A stretch of DNA of 64,000 nt, taken from the NCBI GenBank assembly GCA_963665525.1, contig OY762280.1:4340001-4404000 (forward strand), in the 5' to 3' direction. The stretch comes from UBA12077 sp963665525 (GTDB taxonomy: Bacteria; Bacteroidota; Bacteroidia; Bacteroidales; UBA12077). Below are positions 1 to 8,802 of this stretch, one piece after another. How positions within the stretch are numbered: the stretch's first letter is position 1; every line of letters starts with the position of its first letter. Both the position numbers and the translations under genes were made by a program. Under the pieces are notes generated by a model that saw only the letters and a program-made list of their open reading frames with translations, ran no database searches and was not told where the DNA came from.

Positions 1-520
1 GTTTGTTATTATTAGCTATTTTAATTCCTATGTTGTTAAAATTTATTGCATAATTATATTCTCCATTATTTCTAAATCGATATGATAAGTCTAAAAGAAT
101 CGATATTAAAAATTTTACATGACTTTCTTGTTGCTGTATTTGTTTAAAAGTAGTTAAACATTTTGTGTTTAAATCCTTAAAGTTTATTTCTTCTTTTTCC
201 AGTAATGTTATATATGTTGAGCCTAAAAAAGCATAAACAGAATCATTACTCGAAATAGCTTTTTCTTCAACTTCTCGAAAAGCAGCGATTGCTTCTGGGT
301 AATTATTAGACTGTAGAAATACAGATGCTATGATATAGTGAACTTGGTAATCCTTTATTCCTTGATGTTTTTTTGTAAGCTGCCTGAAATTAGTATTTTT
401 ATTTTTTTTTTCTTGATGTATAATGCTGTTAAGACTATCTGGACTTATATTGTTTGCTAAAAGGTTTGAAAAAAAAATAAAAAAGACAATAAAAAGAATT
501 AAAATATTTTTTCTATGCAT
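1..520 (-). CDS. TPR-like secreted protein, 3' part cut off by window edge
   Basis: Reading the minus strand from an ATG at 520-518 gives an open frame to the window edge (173 complete codons). It begins with a hydrophobic signal segment (MHRKNILILFIVFFIFFSN) followed by helical repeats such as the stretch around YPEAIAAFREVEEKA that look like tetratricopeptide (TPR) units. In Bacteroidota such exported TPR regions are often the sensor part of a histidine kinase or LuxR-type regulator, but the C-terminal part that would show this is outside the window. A TATATTTG box lies 24 bases upstream on the same strand. I do not recognise a specific family. Confidence 0.6.
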   Translation of the reverse strand, partial: MHRKNILILFIVFFIFFSNLLANNISPDSLNSIIHQEKKNKNTNFRQLTKKHQGIKDYQVHYIIASVFLQSNNYPEAIAAFREVEEKAISSNDSVYAFLGSTYITLLEKEEINFKDLNTKCLTTFKQIQQQESHVKFLISILLDLSYRFRNNGEYNYAINFNNIGIKIANNNK

Positions 521-544
521 TCTTCTAAAGAATAGAGTGAGGCT

Positions 545-552
545 CAAATATA
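545..552 (-). promoter_or_regulatory. Possible -7 promoter box for the TPR gene
   Basis: TATATTTG on the minus strand matches the Bacteroidota -7 consensus TAnnTTTG and lies 24 bases before the start codon at 520. No clear -33 TTG is visible at the usual distance. Confidence 0.35.
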
Positions 553-665
553 ACTAAATAAAAAATATTTTTTATGGCTTGTTATACTATAAAACATGTG
601 CTTCTGGGTATTGTGTTTAGAATCAGAGATATGCTTTTAAAGTCTATAGTAAATAAAATTTATTA

Positions 666-1898
666 TTATAAATAACTTGTTTTGAATCCAACTCCTTCTA
701 AATCTTCCCAATATTTTGGATAGCTTTTTACAATAACATCTGGATCTTCTATTTGTAGTTTTTTTGTTAGAATTGCCAATGGAGCAAAGGCTAAAGCCAT
801 CCTATGATCTTCGTAAGTTTTTACAAAATGATTTTCCGGAACTTTAATTTCTTCGTTTCCATTCCATAATAAGCTATTATTATTTTCCGATTTTAAATGG
901 ATTCCAAGTTTCTGAAATTCATCTATTAAAGCTTTAATTCGATCAGTTTCTTTAATTGATAAATTATCTAAACCAGTAAGTTTAAATGGAATTTTTTTTG
1001 CAACCAAAGTAACTGTTATGGTTTGAGCTAAATCAGGGCAATCTGTAAAATCGTATTCAAAATGTGTGCATGTAGTTGGAATGTTTTTTATTCTTATTCC
1101 AAAGTTTGTAAATGCAGTATCTACACCAATCGTTTTAAAAAGATCTATTAAAACAGAATCGCCTTGTAAACTGTTTTTCTTTAAGCCGGTTAATTCAACC
1201 ATTGAATTTTCAGATAATGAAATAATTTCAAACCAATATGATGCCGATGACCAGTCTGATTCTACAATAATTTCTTTAGCTTGGTACTCTCCTTTTTTTA
1301 CTATTATTTTATTCTCCTTCCAATCAACATCAATTCCAAATTCTTGCATTAATTTAATGGTCATCCAGATATAATCTTTTGATAGAATTTTATTTTCGAT
1401 ATGCAACTCAAAGTCATGATCTAAATACGGAGAAATCAATAAAAGGGCACTTATAAACTGACTACTGATATTCCCTTTTATACTTACAGGTTTAGTTTTT
1501 AATTTCGTACCGTTAATTTTTAAGGGCGGATAATTCTCTTTTTCTAAATAATGAATCTGTGCTCCTAATTTGAGAAGAATGTTAACTAGTTCATTAATTG
1601 GACGTTGTTTCATTCGATCGCTTCCGGTAAGAATATATTCTCCTTCTTGTGTGGATAGAAAAGCTGTTAAAAAGCGCATGGCTGTACCTGCAGCTCCAAT
1701 ATCAATGGTGCCATTTGATAAATTCTTTAATGCCTGAACTAAGACTTTGGTGTCATTACTTTCTGACAAGTTTTTTATTTTAAATCGTTCATTACACAAT
1801 GCTTGAATAATAAGAGCACGATTTGAAATACTCTTCGAAGCAGGTAGTGATATAAAGCTTTTTATTTCTTTTTGAGGAGAGGATATGGCTATTTTCAT
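666..1898 (-). CDS. aroA: 3-phosphoshikimate 1-carboxyvinyltransferase (EPSP synthase)
   Basis: Sixth step of the shikimate pathway: transfers the enolpyruvyl group of PEP to shikimate-3-phosphate in the cytoplasm. The 410-residue protein has the family landmarks: LPASKSISNRA near residues 18-28 (Lys22, Ser23), GAAGTAMRF, GSDRMKQRPI and the C-terminal YEDHRMALAFAPL. I start it at the ATG at 1898 (MKIAISSPQ), one base after the aroB stop, rather than at an in-frame ATG 33 bases upstream that would sit inside aroB. The one-base gap implies translational coupling with aroB. The length fits Bacteroidota AroA. Confidence 0.93.
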   Translation of the reverse strand: MKIAISSPQKEIKSFISLPASKSISNRALIIQALCNERFKIKNLSESNDTKVLVQALKNLSNGTIDIGAAGTAMRFLTAFLSTQEGEYILTGSDRMKQRPINELVNILLKLGAQIHYLEKENYPPLKINGTKLKTKPVSIKGNISSQFISALLLISPYLDHDFELHIENKILSKDYIWMTIKLMQEFGIDVDWKENKIIVKKGEYQAKEIIVESDWSSASYWFEIISLSENSMVELTGLKKNSLQGDSVLIDLFKTIGVDTAFTNFGIRIKNIPTTCTHFEYDFTDCPDLAQTITVTLVAKKIPFKLTGLDNLSIKETDRIKALIDEFQKLGIHLKSENNNSLLWNGNEEIKVPENHFVKTYEDHRMALAFAPLAILTKKLQIEDPDVIVKSYPKYWEDLEGVGFKTSYL

Positions 1899-1899
1899 T

Positions 1900-2964
1900 T
1901 TAAAGCGTATTATACCAGTTAAGAGTTTCAATTATAAGTTCTTTCTCGCAATGTTTATTAATTTCAATTTTTCCAAAATCTTGAAGTAAGGTGAAATTAA
2001 TTTGTGCATTTTCATTTTTCTTATCATGAAGCATCAAATCAATGATTTTTTGGAATAAACTGGTGTCGATATTTAACTTTTCGTATGTTTTGAGAATGTA
2101 TGATACAATACTATTTAATTTGTCTTCTGCAAATCCACATAATTTATGAGACAAATAGAGTTCGCAAATAATACCGTGAGCAACAGCTTCTCCATGTAAT
2201 ATAGAATTGTATAATGACATGAATAAGCTCTCGAAAGCATGACCAAAGGTGTGTCCAAAGTTTAATGCTTTTCGAATATCTTTCTCATAAGGATCTTTTT
2301 CTACAAAATGATTCTTGATACTAACAGATCGAGCAATAAGTTGATTAAGTGTTTTAAAATCTATTTGTTTAACATTATGAGTGATTAAAGTTGTCCAGTC
2401 GGTTTCACTAAATATTAATGCGTGTTTTAGCATTTCTGCCCATCCCGATAGGATATTTCTTTTGTCTAAAGTGCGATTAAAAGCACTGTTTAGAATAACA
2501 TATTGGGGATGATTAAATACTCCAATTTCATTTTTTAGACCTAAGAAATTAACTCCGGTTTTTCCACCAACCGAGGCATCTACCTGTGATAGAAGTGTAG
2601 TTGGAACGTTTATAAAACTTATTCCTCGTTTAAAAGTTGATGCTGCAAATCCTCCTAAATCTCCGATTAAACCACCACCAAGGTTTATAAGTAAGGATGA
2701 ACGATCAGCTCCTTCTTTTGTAAAAACTTTCCAAAGGTGTTCTAATGAAGCAATCGATTTGTTATTTTCTCCACTTTTTATTTCAATAATGTCAGTATCG
2801 TAAGTTGATAATTTATTCTGTACAGTTGGCAGGCAATGTAATTTCGTATTTTCGTCAACAAGAACAAATATTTTAGAGAAATTTAATTCATCAAGTACTT
2901 TTGATAGAATAACTTCTAATTCGTTTGATATATATATTGTAGAGTGATCAGTAATTATCTTCAT
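1900..2964 (-). CDS. aroB: 3-dehydroquinate synthase
   Basis: Second step of the shikimate pathway: an NAD- and metal-dependent cyclisation of DAHP to 3-dehydroquinate. The 354-residue protein shows the dinucleotide and active-site motifs GGGLIGDLGGFAASTFKRG, PTTLLSQVDASVGGKTGVN and the metal-ligand segment LNFGHTFGHAFE. It is the first gene of an aroB-aroA pair on the minus strand and is divergent from the membrane-protein gene at 3103, with a 138-base shared upstream region. Its length is normal and all key residues I look for are present. Confidence 0.95.
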   Translation of the reverse strand: MKIITDHSTIYISNELEVILSKVLDELNFSKIFVLVDENTKLHCLPTVQNKLSTYDTDIIEIKSGENNKSIASLEHLWKVFTKEGADRSSLLINLGGGLIGDLGGFAASTFKRGISFINVPTTLLSQVDASVGGKTGVNFLGLKNEIGVFNHPQYVILNSAFNRTLDKRNILSGWAEMLKHALIFSETDWTTLITHNVKQIDFKTLNQLIARSVSIKNHFVEKDPYEKDIRKALNFGHTFGHAFESLFMSLYNSILHGEAVAHGIICELYLSHKLCGFAEDKLNSIVSYILKTYEKLNIDTSLFQKIIDLMLHDKKNENAQINFTLLQDFGKIEINKHCEKELIIETLNWYNTL

Positions 2965-3071
2965 TTAGTATAGTTTTATCGGTTTAAAAATACGAAATAA
3001 TTGGCTACAATAAAATGATCATTTATATACATTCTAAAAGGGAATAATTATGTATAAAAGTGAAAGTTACG

Positions 3072-3079
3072 TATCTTTG
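3072..3079 (+). promoter_or_regulatory. -7 promoter box upstream of 3103 gene
   Basis: TATCTTTG is an exact match to TAnnTTTG, 23 bases before the ATG at 3103. No strong -33 TTG is seen. Confidence 0.5.
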
Positions 3080-3102
3080 ATAATTCTTTTTTTAATTTAA
3101 AA

Positions 3103-3579
3103 ATGATTTTTGATAACAGGAATATTGTAATACGATTAAATAAAAGAAGATACCTTGTTCTTCTTGTTTATTTAATATTAATGGGACTATTGATTCTTGC
3201 CGATTTTTTTGGAGATACAATTGGTAGTATAAAAAAATCTACTTTTATATTAACTTTCACAATACTTTATATCGCATATGTAATTTATGCTTATGTGCTT
3301 GATTATAAATTTTTCTCTTACTCAGATGAAAGCGATAAATTAACTTTTAAATTTATTTCTTTACGCCCTTTTGATAATAAAAAGCGAGTCGTTGAGATTC
3401 TAAAAAGTGAGTTTCGATCGTATAAATTGGAAAAATATTTTTTAAATCTAAAACAAGATCTAATCTTATTTGTCAAAACAAAGAATGGAGTAGCAAATTA
3501 TCCTCCAATTAGCGTTAGTGCGCTATCTACCAAGCATAAAAAAATGCTTGAAAACTCTTTAAAACAGTTCGTTAAGTAA
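3103..3579 (+). CDS. Small membrane protein with two TM helices and a cytosolic C-terminal domain
   Basis: 158 residues. Two hydrophobic helices (about residues 18-35 and 46-67) are followed by a soluble beta-rich segment of about 85 residues. The layout (TM pair, then a stretch containing RPFDNKKRVVEILKSEF and later YPPISVSALSTKHKKML) resembles small PH-like membrane proteins of Bacteroidota, but I do not recognise a named family. It is monocistronic, with its own -7 box at 3072, and precedes the glutamate dehydrogenase gene by 167 bases. Function unknown. Confidence 0.7.
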   Translation: MIFDNRNIVIRLNKRRYLVLLVYLILMGLLILADFFGDTIGSIKKSTFILTFTILYIAYVIYAYVLDYKFFSYSDESDKLTFKFISLRPFDNKKRVVEILKSEFRSYKLEKYFLNLKQDLILFVKTKNGVANYPPISVSALSTKHKKMLENSLKQFVK

Positions 3580-3660
3580 AATAATGATATACTGCTTTAA
3601 AGGCAATGTTAAAGAAGGTTTAAAATGTGTTTAATATCATATTTTCTAATGATAATTTTA

Positions 3661-3692
3661 TTGTATTAATTAAATTTTAAAATATACATTTG
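3661..3692 (+). promoter_or_regulatory. Promoter of the first glutamate dehydrogenase gene
   Basis: TTG at 3661-3663, 21 bases, then TACATTTG at 3685-3692: a good match to the Bacteroidota -33/-7 promoter. It leaves a leader of roughly 45-50 bases before the ATG at 3747. Confidence 0.6.
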
Positions 3693-3746
3693 CGCTTTAC
3701 ATTTTAAAAAGTTACAATTTAATACTCATAATTAAATTATATAAAA

Positions 3747-5084
3747 ATGAACGTAGATAAATTAATGCTTCAGCTTGAGCAAAAACATCCAGGAGAAGTT
3801 GAGTATTTACAAGCTGTAAGAGAAGTTTTAGAATCAATTGAAGGAATTTACAATGAAAATCCTCAATTCGAAGCAGCTGGTATCATTGAGCGTATTGTTG
3901 AGCCAGACAGAATTCTAACATTCAAAGTGCCTTGGGTAGGCGATGATGGAAAAGTAAATGTTAACTTAGGTTACCGTGTACAATTTAACAACGCTATTGG
4001 ACCTTACAAAGGAGGTTTACGTTTTCACCCAAGTGTAAACTTAAGTGGATTAAAATTCTTAGGATTCGAACAAATCTTCAAGAATTCTCTAACAACTCTA
4101 CCTATGGGTGGAGGTAAAGGTGGTTCTGATTTTGATCCAAAAGGAAAATCAGATGCTGAAGTAATGCGTTTTTGTCAAGGTTTTATGACAGAGCTTTGGA
4201 GACTAATAGGTCCTGAAACTGATGTGCCAGCAGGTGATATTGGAGTAGGTGGCCGTGAAATTGGTTTCTTATTTGGAATGTACAGAAAACTTGCAAGAGA
4301 AAATACAGGTGTATTAACTGGAAAAGGTATCAACTGGGGTGGAAGTTTAATTCGTCCAGAAGCAACAGGTTTCGGTAATGTATACTTTGCAAAAGAAATG
4401 TTAGCAACTAAAGGCGAAACATTCGAAGGTAAAACAGTTGCTGTTTCAGGTTTCGGTAATGTTGCTTGGGGTGCTACAATGAAAGCTACCGAATTAGGAG
4501 CAAAAGTTGTTACAATTTCAGGTCCTGATGGATACATTTATGATGCAGATGGTATCTCTGGAGAAAAAATCGAATATATGTTAGAACTTCGTGCTTCTAA
4601 CAACGATGTTGTTGCTCCATATGCTGATAAATTTCCAGGTGCGAAATTCTTCGCTGGTAAAAGACCATGGGAACAAAAAGTAGATATCGCACTTCCATGT
4701 GCTATTCAGAATGAATTAAACGAAGAAGATGCTAAGCAATTAGTAGCTAACGGATGTATTTGTGTTTCAGAAGGAGCTAACATGCCATGTACTCCAGAAG
4801 CAATTGAAGTAATCCAGGGAGCAAAATTATTATATGGTCCTGGTAAAGCAGCTAACGCAGGTGGTGTTGCAACCTCAGGATTAGAGATGTCACAAAATTC
4901 AATGAAATTAAGCTGGTCAACAGAAGAAGTTGATGAGAAATTACATTCAATTATGTGTAATATTCACGAAGCATGTGTTAAGTATGGTAAAGATGCAGAC
5001 GGACATGTTGATTACGTGAAAGGAGCAAACATTGCAGGGTTCTTAAAAGTAGCTAATGCGATGTTAGATCAAGGAGTTATTTAA
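3747..5084 (+). CDS. Glutamate dehydrogenase, NAD-type (catabolic) by signature
   Basis: 445-residue hexameric-type glutamate dehydrogenase, interconverting glutamate with 2-oxoglutarate and ammonia. Catalytic residues align with the Clostridium symbiosum enzyme at an offset of one: Lys88 (GPYKGG), Lys112, Lys124 (PMGGGKGG) and Asp164 (PAGDIGVGG). The coenzyme fold reads SGFGNVAWG followed by SGPDGYIYD, matching the NAD-specific clostridial enzyme as I remember it, whereas the second copy at 6519 has the E. coli NADP-type SGSGNVAQ / SDSAGF. I therefore infer a catabolic, NAD-linked role. It has its own promoter and ends at a strong terminator. The two paralogues flank dprA. Confidence 0.93.
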   Translation: MNVDKLMLQLEQKHPGEVEYLQAVREVLESIEGIYNENPQFEAAGIIERIVEPDRILTFKVPWVGDDGKVNVNLGYRVQFNNAIGPYKGGLRFHPSVNLSGLKFLGFEQIFKNSLTTLPMGGGKGGSDFDPKGKSDAEVMRFCQGFMTELWRLIGPETDVPAGDIGVGGREIGFLFGMYRKLARENTGVLTGKGINWGGSLIRPEATGFGNVYFAKEMLATKGETFEGKTVAVSGFGNVAWGATMKATELGAKVVTISGPDGYIYDADGISGEKIEYMLELRASNNDVVAPYADKFPGAKFFAGKRPWEQKVDIALPCAIQNELNEEDAKQLVANGCICVSEGANMPCTPEAIEVIQGAKLLYGPGKAANAGGVATSGLEMSQNSMKLSWSTEEVDEKLHSIMCNIHEACVKYGKDADGHVDYVKGANIAGFLKVANAMLDQGVI

Positions 5085-5124
5085 TTTATTATATAACTTA
5101 TAGTTTTTTAGTTTGTAATTTATG

Positions 5125-5157
5125 AAAGAGGTGCTCAATTGAGCACCTCTTTTTTTA
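5125..5157 (+). terminator. Rho-independent terminator after first gdh
   Basis: Perfect 28-base palindrome (5125-5152, arms AAAGAGGTGCTCAA / TTGAGCACCTCTTT) running into a T tract. It separates the dehydrogenase from dprA and, being symmetric, could work in both directions. Confidence 0.9.
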
Positions 5158-5195
5158 TGTATAAATTTTAAGTAATTTCATATATAAATTACAAA

Positions 5196-6326
5196 ATGAT
5201 TATGAGTACTAATGAGTTAAAATATAAAATTGCTTTAAGTTTAATTCCAAAAGTAGGACCTGTAACAGCAAAGAAATTGGTCTCTTATGTAGGAAGTTTT
5301 GAAGGGGTTTTTAAAGAAACTAAAAATAACTTGATTAAAATTCCCGGAATCGGTGTTGTGTTAGCCAATATAATAGTTAATGCAAATGTTGAATCTAAAG
5401 CAGAAGAGGAAATTAAATTTATTACTGATCATAAGATAAAACCAATATTTTATCTTGATAGTGATTATCCGGAACGATTAAAGCATTGTGAGGATGCTCC
5501 AATAATTATATATACACTAGGCAAAATAGATTTAAATTACACAAAAGTTTTAAGTATTGTTGGAACCAGAAAAGCTACCGTTGAAGGTGTAGCTTTTTGT
5601 GAAAAGTTAATTCAGGATTTAAAGGAGAGGGGTCATAATCCGATTATTGTTAGTGGATTAGCATATGGAATAGATGCTGTAGCGCATAAGGCTGCTTTAA
5701 ATAATGATTTGCCAACAGTAGCAGTTTTAGGACATGGCTTAGATATTATTTATCCTGCCTCGCATAAAAAAATAGCAAGAGATATTGTAAATAACGGGAT
5801 GTTATTAACTGATTTTGCAAGTAAATCAATTCGGGATAAAAATAATTTTATTAAACGAAATAGAATTATTGCTGGTTTATCTGATGCGACAATAGTTGTC
5901 GAATCGGGCGAAAAAGGAGGCTCTTTAATTACTGCCGATATTGCTAATTCATACAATCGTGATGTCTTTGCTGTTCCTGGAAGAGTGTCAGATGTACATT
6001 CCAGAGGTTGTAATAAATTAATTAAATCGAATAAGGCAGCTATGCTTGAATCAGTTGAAGATCTAGAGTATATGCTTGGTTGGGAATCATTTAATTCTAA
6101 AGAAAAACATATTCAAAAAAACTTGTTTATTAATTTAAATGAAGATGAAAAAATAATTGTTGAAATACTTAAAGAATTTGAAGAGCTATCCATTGATAAA
6201 ATATGTATAAAATGCAATATGTCAACAAGTAAAGTTTCTCCACTATTGTTGAATCTTGAATTTAATGGTATTGTAAAACCATTACCCGGGAAATTATACA
6301 AGCTTATTTCTTCTAATATTTTATGA
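5196..6326 (+). CDS. dprA: DNA processing protein DprA (Smf)
   Basis: 376 residues. DprA binds incoming single-stranded DNA and loads RecA during natural transformation. N-terminal helix-hairpin-helix region (IPKVGPVTAKKL, IPGIGVVLANIIV), then the Rossmann-like core with SIVGTRKAT, IVSGLAYGIDAVAHKAAL, AVLGHGLDIIYPA, NRIIAGLSDATIVVESGEKG and GGSLITADIANSYNRDVFAVPG, and a C-terminal winged-helix (about residues 305-370). The start could be 5196 or the ATG two codons on (5202). It sits alone between two gdh genes, with a terminator in front. Family assignment is secure; active competence is not shown here. Confidence 0.94.
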   Translation: MIMSTNELKYKIALSLIPKVGPVTAKKLVSYVGSFEGVFKETKNNLIKIPGIGVVLANIIVNANVESKAEEEIKFITDHKIKPIFYLDSDYPERLKHCEDAPIIIYTLGKIDLNYTKVLSIVGTRKATVEGVAFCEKLIQDLKERGHNPIIVSGLAYGIDAVAHKAALNNDLPTVAVLGHGLDIIYPASHKKIARDIVNNGMLLTDFASKSIRDKNNFIKRNRIIAGLSDATIVVESGEKGGSLITADIANSYNRDVFAVPGRVSDVHSRGCNKLIKSNKAAMLESVEDLEYMLGWESFNSKEKHIQKNLFINLNEDEKIIVEILKEFEELSIDKICIKCNMSTSKVSPLLLNLEFNGIVKPLPGKLYKLISSNIL

Positions 6327-6465
6327 TAAAAGTCACAAGTGTTGTTAAACATGTAGTTCTTGTGTTGCCCGTATAGTGTAAAGTGCAGTATGATAATCAG
6401 TTCTGTTAATTCATTAACAATAGAATTTTGTAAGGGTGCTTATTTTCTTTGATTTTTTTTTTACA

Positions 6466-6473
6466 TATGTTTG
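6466..6473 (+). promoter_or_regulatory. -7 promoter box of second gdh gene
   Basis: TATGTTTG matches TAnnTTTG, 45 bases before the ATG at 6519. An in-frame TTG at 6471 overlaps this box and is therefore an unlikely start codon. Confidence 0.5.
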
Positions 6474-6518
6474 TTTATATCAAACCATAAGTTACAAACT
6501 AAAAAACTAAAAAAAATT

Positions 6519-7859
6519 ATGGATCCACGTGTAGAACAATTTATGGCTCAAATTATTGCCAAAAATGCAAATGAGAATGAATTTCATCAGGCAGTACAAG
6601 AAGTAGCCGAATCTCTTATCCCTTTTATTGAAGAAAATCCAAAGTATAAACATGCAAAAGTTCTTGAAAGAATAGCAGAACCTGAAAGAGTAATTCTTTT
6701 TAGAGTGCCTTGGTTAGATGATAAAGGGGAAATTCAAATTAATAAGGGTTATAGAATCGAAATGAATAGTGCAATTGGGCCTTATAAAGGCGGGTTGCGT
6801 TTTCACCCAACAGTTAATTTAAGTATTCTAAAGTTTTTAGCTTTTGAACAAGTATTTAAAAATAGTTTAACAACACTCCCTATGGGTGGTGGTAAAGGAG
6901 GTTCCGATTTTGATCCAAAAGGAAAATCCGATAATGAAGTAATGCGTTTCTGCCAAAGTTTTATGACAGAACTTTGTAAGCATATTGGAGGCAATACTGA
7001 TGTTCCTGCAGGTGATATTGGTGTTGGTGGACGCGAAATAGGATACATGTTTGGTCAGTATAAACGTATTAGAAACGAATTTGTTGGTGTTCTTACTGGT
7101 AAAGGAATTCAGTATGGAGGTAGTTTAATTCGTCCTGAAGCTACAGGTTATGGAGCAACTTATTTTGCAGAAGAAATGCTTAAAACAAGAAATGATAGTT
7201 TTGCTGGTAAAGTTGTTACTATTTCTGGTTCAGGAAACGTTGCTCAGTTTGCAACAGAGAAAGTAACTCAGTTGGGAGGTAAAGTGGTTACTTTATCTGA
7301 TTCTGCTGGATTTATTCATGATCCAAATGGAATCGATGCTGAAAAATTAGCCTATGTTATGGATCTTAAAAATGTTAAGCGTGGTCGTATTAAGGAATAT
7401 GCAGAAAAATATGGTTGTGAATATTACGAAGGGAAACGTCCATGGGGAATTAAATGTGATGTTGCTCTTCCTTGTGCTACACAAAATGAGATCAATGAAG
7501 AAGAAGCAAAAACATTAGTGGCTAATGGTTGTTTTGTAGTTTCAGAGGGAGCCAATATGCCTTCTACTCCAGAAGCTGTTGAAGTATATCTTCAGAATAA
7601 GATACTTTATGGCCCTGGTAAAGCTGCTAATGCAGGTGGAGTTGCTGTTTCTGGTTTAGAAATGTCACAAAATAGTTTACGTTTAAGCTGGACAAGAGAA
7701 GAAGTTGATCAAAGATTACACCAGATAATGAAAGATATTCATGCTACTTGCGAAAAGTATGGTAAGGAATCCGATGGCTTTATTAATTACGTTAATGGAG
7801 CAAACATTGGTGGCTTTGTTAAAGTTGCTGAAGCAATGTTAGCACAAGGTGCTGTATAA
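6519..7859 (+). CDS. gdhA: Glutamate dehydrogenase, NADP-type (biosynthetic) by signature
   Basis: 446 residues from the ATG at 6519 (MDPRVEQFM). A TTG 48 bases upstream is in frame but lies inside the promoter box. Catalytic residues match E. coli GdhA at an offset of two: Lys90, Lys114, Lys126 and Asp166. The nucleotide-binding segment SGSGNVAQFA followed by LSDSAGFIHD resembles the NADP-specific E. coli enzyme, so I infer ammonia assimilation as its role. It is clearly paralogous to the gene at 3747, but the nucleotide sequences have diverged widely, so the duplication is old. It ends in a strong hairpin terminator. Confidence 0.94.
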   Translation: MDPRVEQFMAQIIAKNANENEFHQAVQEVAESLIPFIEENPKYKHAKVLERIAEPERVILFRVPWLDDKGEIQINKGYRIEMNSAIGPYKGGLRFHPTVNLSILKFLAFEQVFKNSLTTLPMGGGKGGSDFDPKGKSDNEVMRFCQSFMTELCKHIGGNTDVPAGDIGVGGREIGYMFGQYKRIRNEFVGVLTGKGIQYGGSLIRPEATGYGATYFAEEMLKTRNDSFAGKVVTISGSGNVAQFATEKVTQLGGKVVTLSDSAGFIHDPNGIDAEKLAYVMDLKNVKRGRIKEYAEKYGCEYYEGKRPWGIKCDVALPCATQNEINEEEAKTLVANGCFVVSEGANMPSTPEAVEVYLQNKILYGPGKAANAGGVAVSGLEMSQNSLRLSWTREEVDQRLHQIMKDIHATCEKYGKESDGFINYVNGANIGGFVKVAEAMLAQGAV

Positions 7860-7879
7860 TAATTTATCTACAAAAATAT

Positions 7880-7914
7880 AAATGGAAGGCAAATTTGTCT
7901 TCCATTTTTTATTT
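7880..7914 (+). terminator. Terminator after second gdh
   Basis: Stem AAATGGAAG ... CTTCCATTT (7880-7907) enclosing a further short stem, followed by a T-rich run. A near-perfect palindrome with one G-T position. Confidence 0.85.
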
Positions 7915-8008
7915 AGGGTGTTAAAAACTTTGTTTATCTATTAAAATAGAAATGTTTTAAGACATACAGAATTAACCGCTCAAGAGATATATTAATTAAT
8001 AAATTTTT

Positions 8009-8016
8009 TATGTTTG
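8009..8016 (+). promoter_or_regulatory. -7 promoter box of tatD-ansA
   Basis: TATGTTTG, an exact TAnnTTTG, 17 bases before the tatD ATG at 8034. Confidence 0.5.
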
Positions 8017-8033
8017 CAGCGTTTTAAAATTAT

Positions 8034-8801
8034 ATGCATTTAATAGATACACATACTCATTTATTTTTATCAGAGTTTGATGATGATCGTGATCAGGTAA
8101 TTGAAAATGCTCGTAAAAATGGCGTTGAAAAAGTATTATTACCAAATGTTGATAATACAACATCACTTCCACTTTTTGAGCTGGTGGATAAATACCCAGA
8201 ATTTTGCTTGCCGATGATGGGATTACATCCAACATCTGTAAATGAAAATTATAAGGATGAGTTAAGAAAAGTAGAAGATTGGCTTTCTAAAAGAAACTTT
8301 ATTGCCATTGGAGAAATCGGAATAGATTTGTATTGGGATAAAACATTTAAGAAAGAACAAGAGGAGGCTTTTAGATATCAAATTGGATTAGCAAAAAAAA
8401 ATAATCTTCCTATAATTATTCATGCCAGAGAATCTTTTAATGAGATTTTTACTATTATGGATGAACTTAACGATGAAAATCTAACAGGAGTATTTCATGC
8501 ATTTACAGGGGATAATATTCAGGCGGAAAAGATCATAGCTTGGGGATTTAAAATTGGGATTGGAGGAATTGTTACATTCAAAAATGCAGGTTTAGATAAA
8601 GTTGTAGATAATATTGATATAAATCATATCGTTTTAGAAACAGATTCACCATATTTGGCCCCTGTTCCAAAAAGGGGAAAAAGAAACGAAAGTGCTTATG
8701 TACTTTATATAGCTCAAAAAATAGCAGAAATAAAAAATATATCAGTAGAAGAGGTTGCAGAAATAACAACCAGAAATGCAAAACAAGTATTTAAGTTGTA
8801 A
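8034..8801 (+). CDS. tatD: TatD-family metal-dependent DNase
   Basis: 255-residue amidohydrolase-fold deoxyribonuclease. Metal ligands are in place: DTHTH at residues 5-9 (His7, His9), Glu94 in AIGEIGID, His130 in IIIHARE, His155 in VFHAFTG and Asp204 in LETDSPYLAP. Length is normal for the family (about 255-265). Such enzymes have been linked to 3'-5' exonuclease activity and DNA repair. The stop at 8799-8801 is one base before the start of the asparaginase gene, so the two are co-transcribed and coupled. Confidence 0.92.
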   Translation: MHLIDTHTHLFLSEFDDDRDQVIENARKNGVEKVLLPNVDNTTSLPLFELVDKYPEFCLPMMGLHPTSVNENYKDELRKVEDWLSKRNFIAIGEIGIDLYWDKTFKKEQEEAFRYQIGLAKKNNLPIIIHARESFNEIFTIMDELNDENLTGVFHAFTGDNIQAEKIIAWGFKIGIGGIVTFKNAGLDKVVDNIDINHIVLETDSPYLAPVPKRGKRNESAYVLYIAQKIAEIKNISVEEVAEITTRNAKQVFKL

Positions 8802-8802
8802 G

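Noticed and set aside
6471..6518. Upstream TTG start for the second gdh
   Set aside because: The TTG lies inside the -7 box; the ATG at 6519 gives the normal family length.
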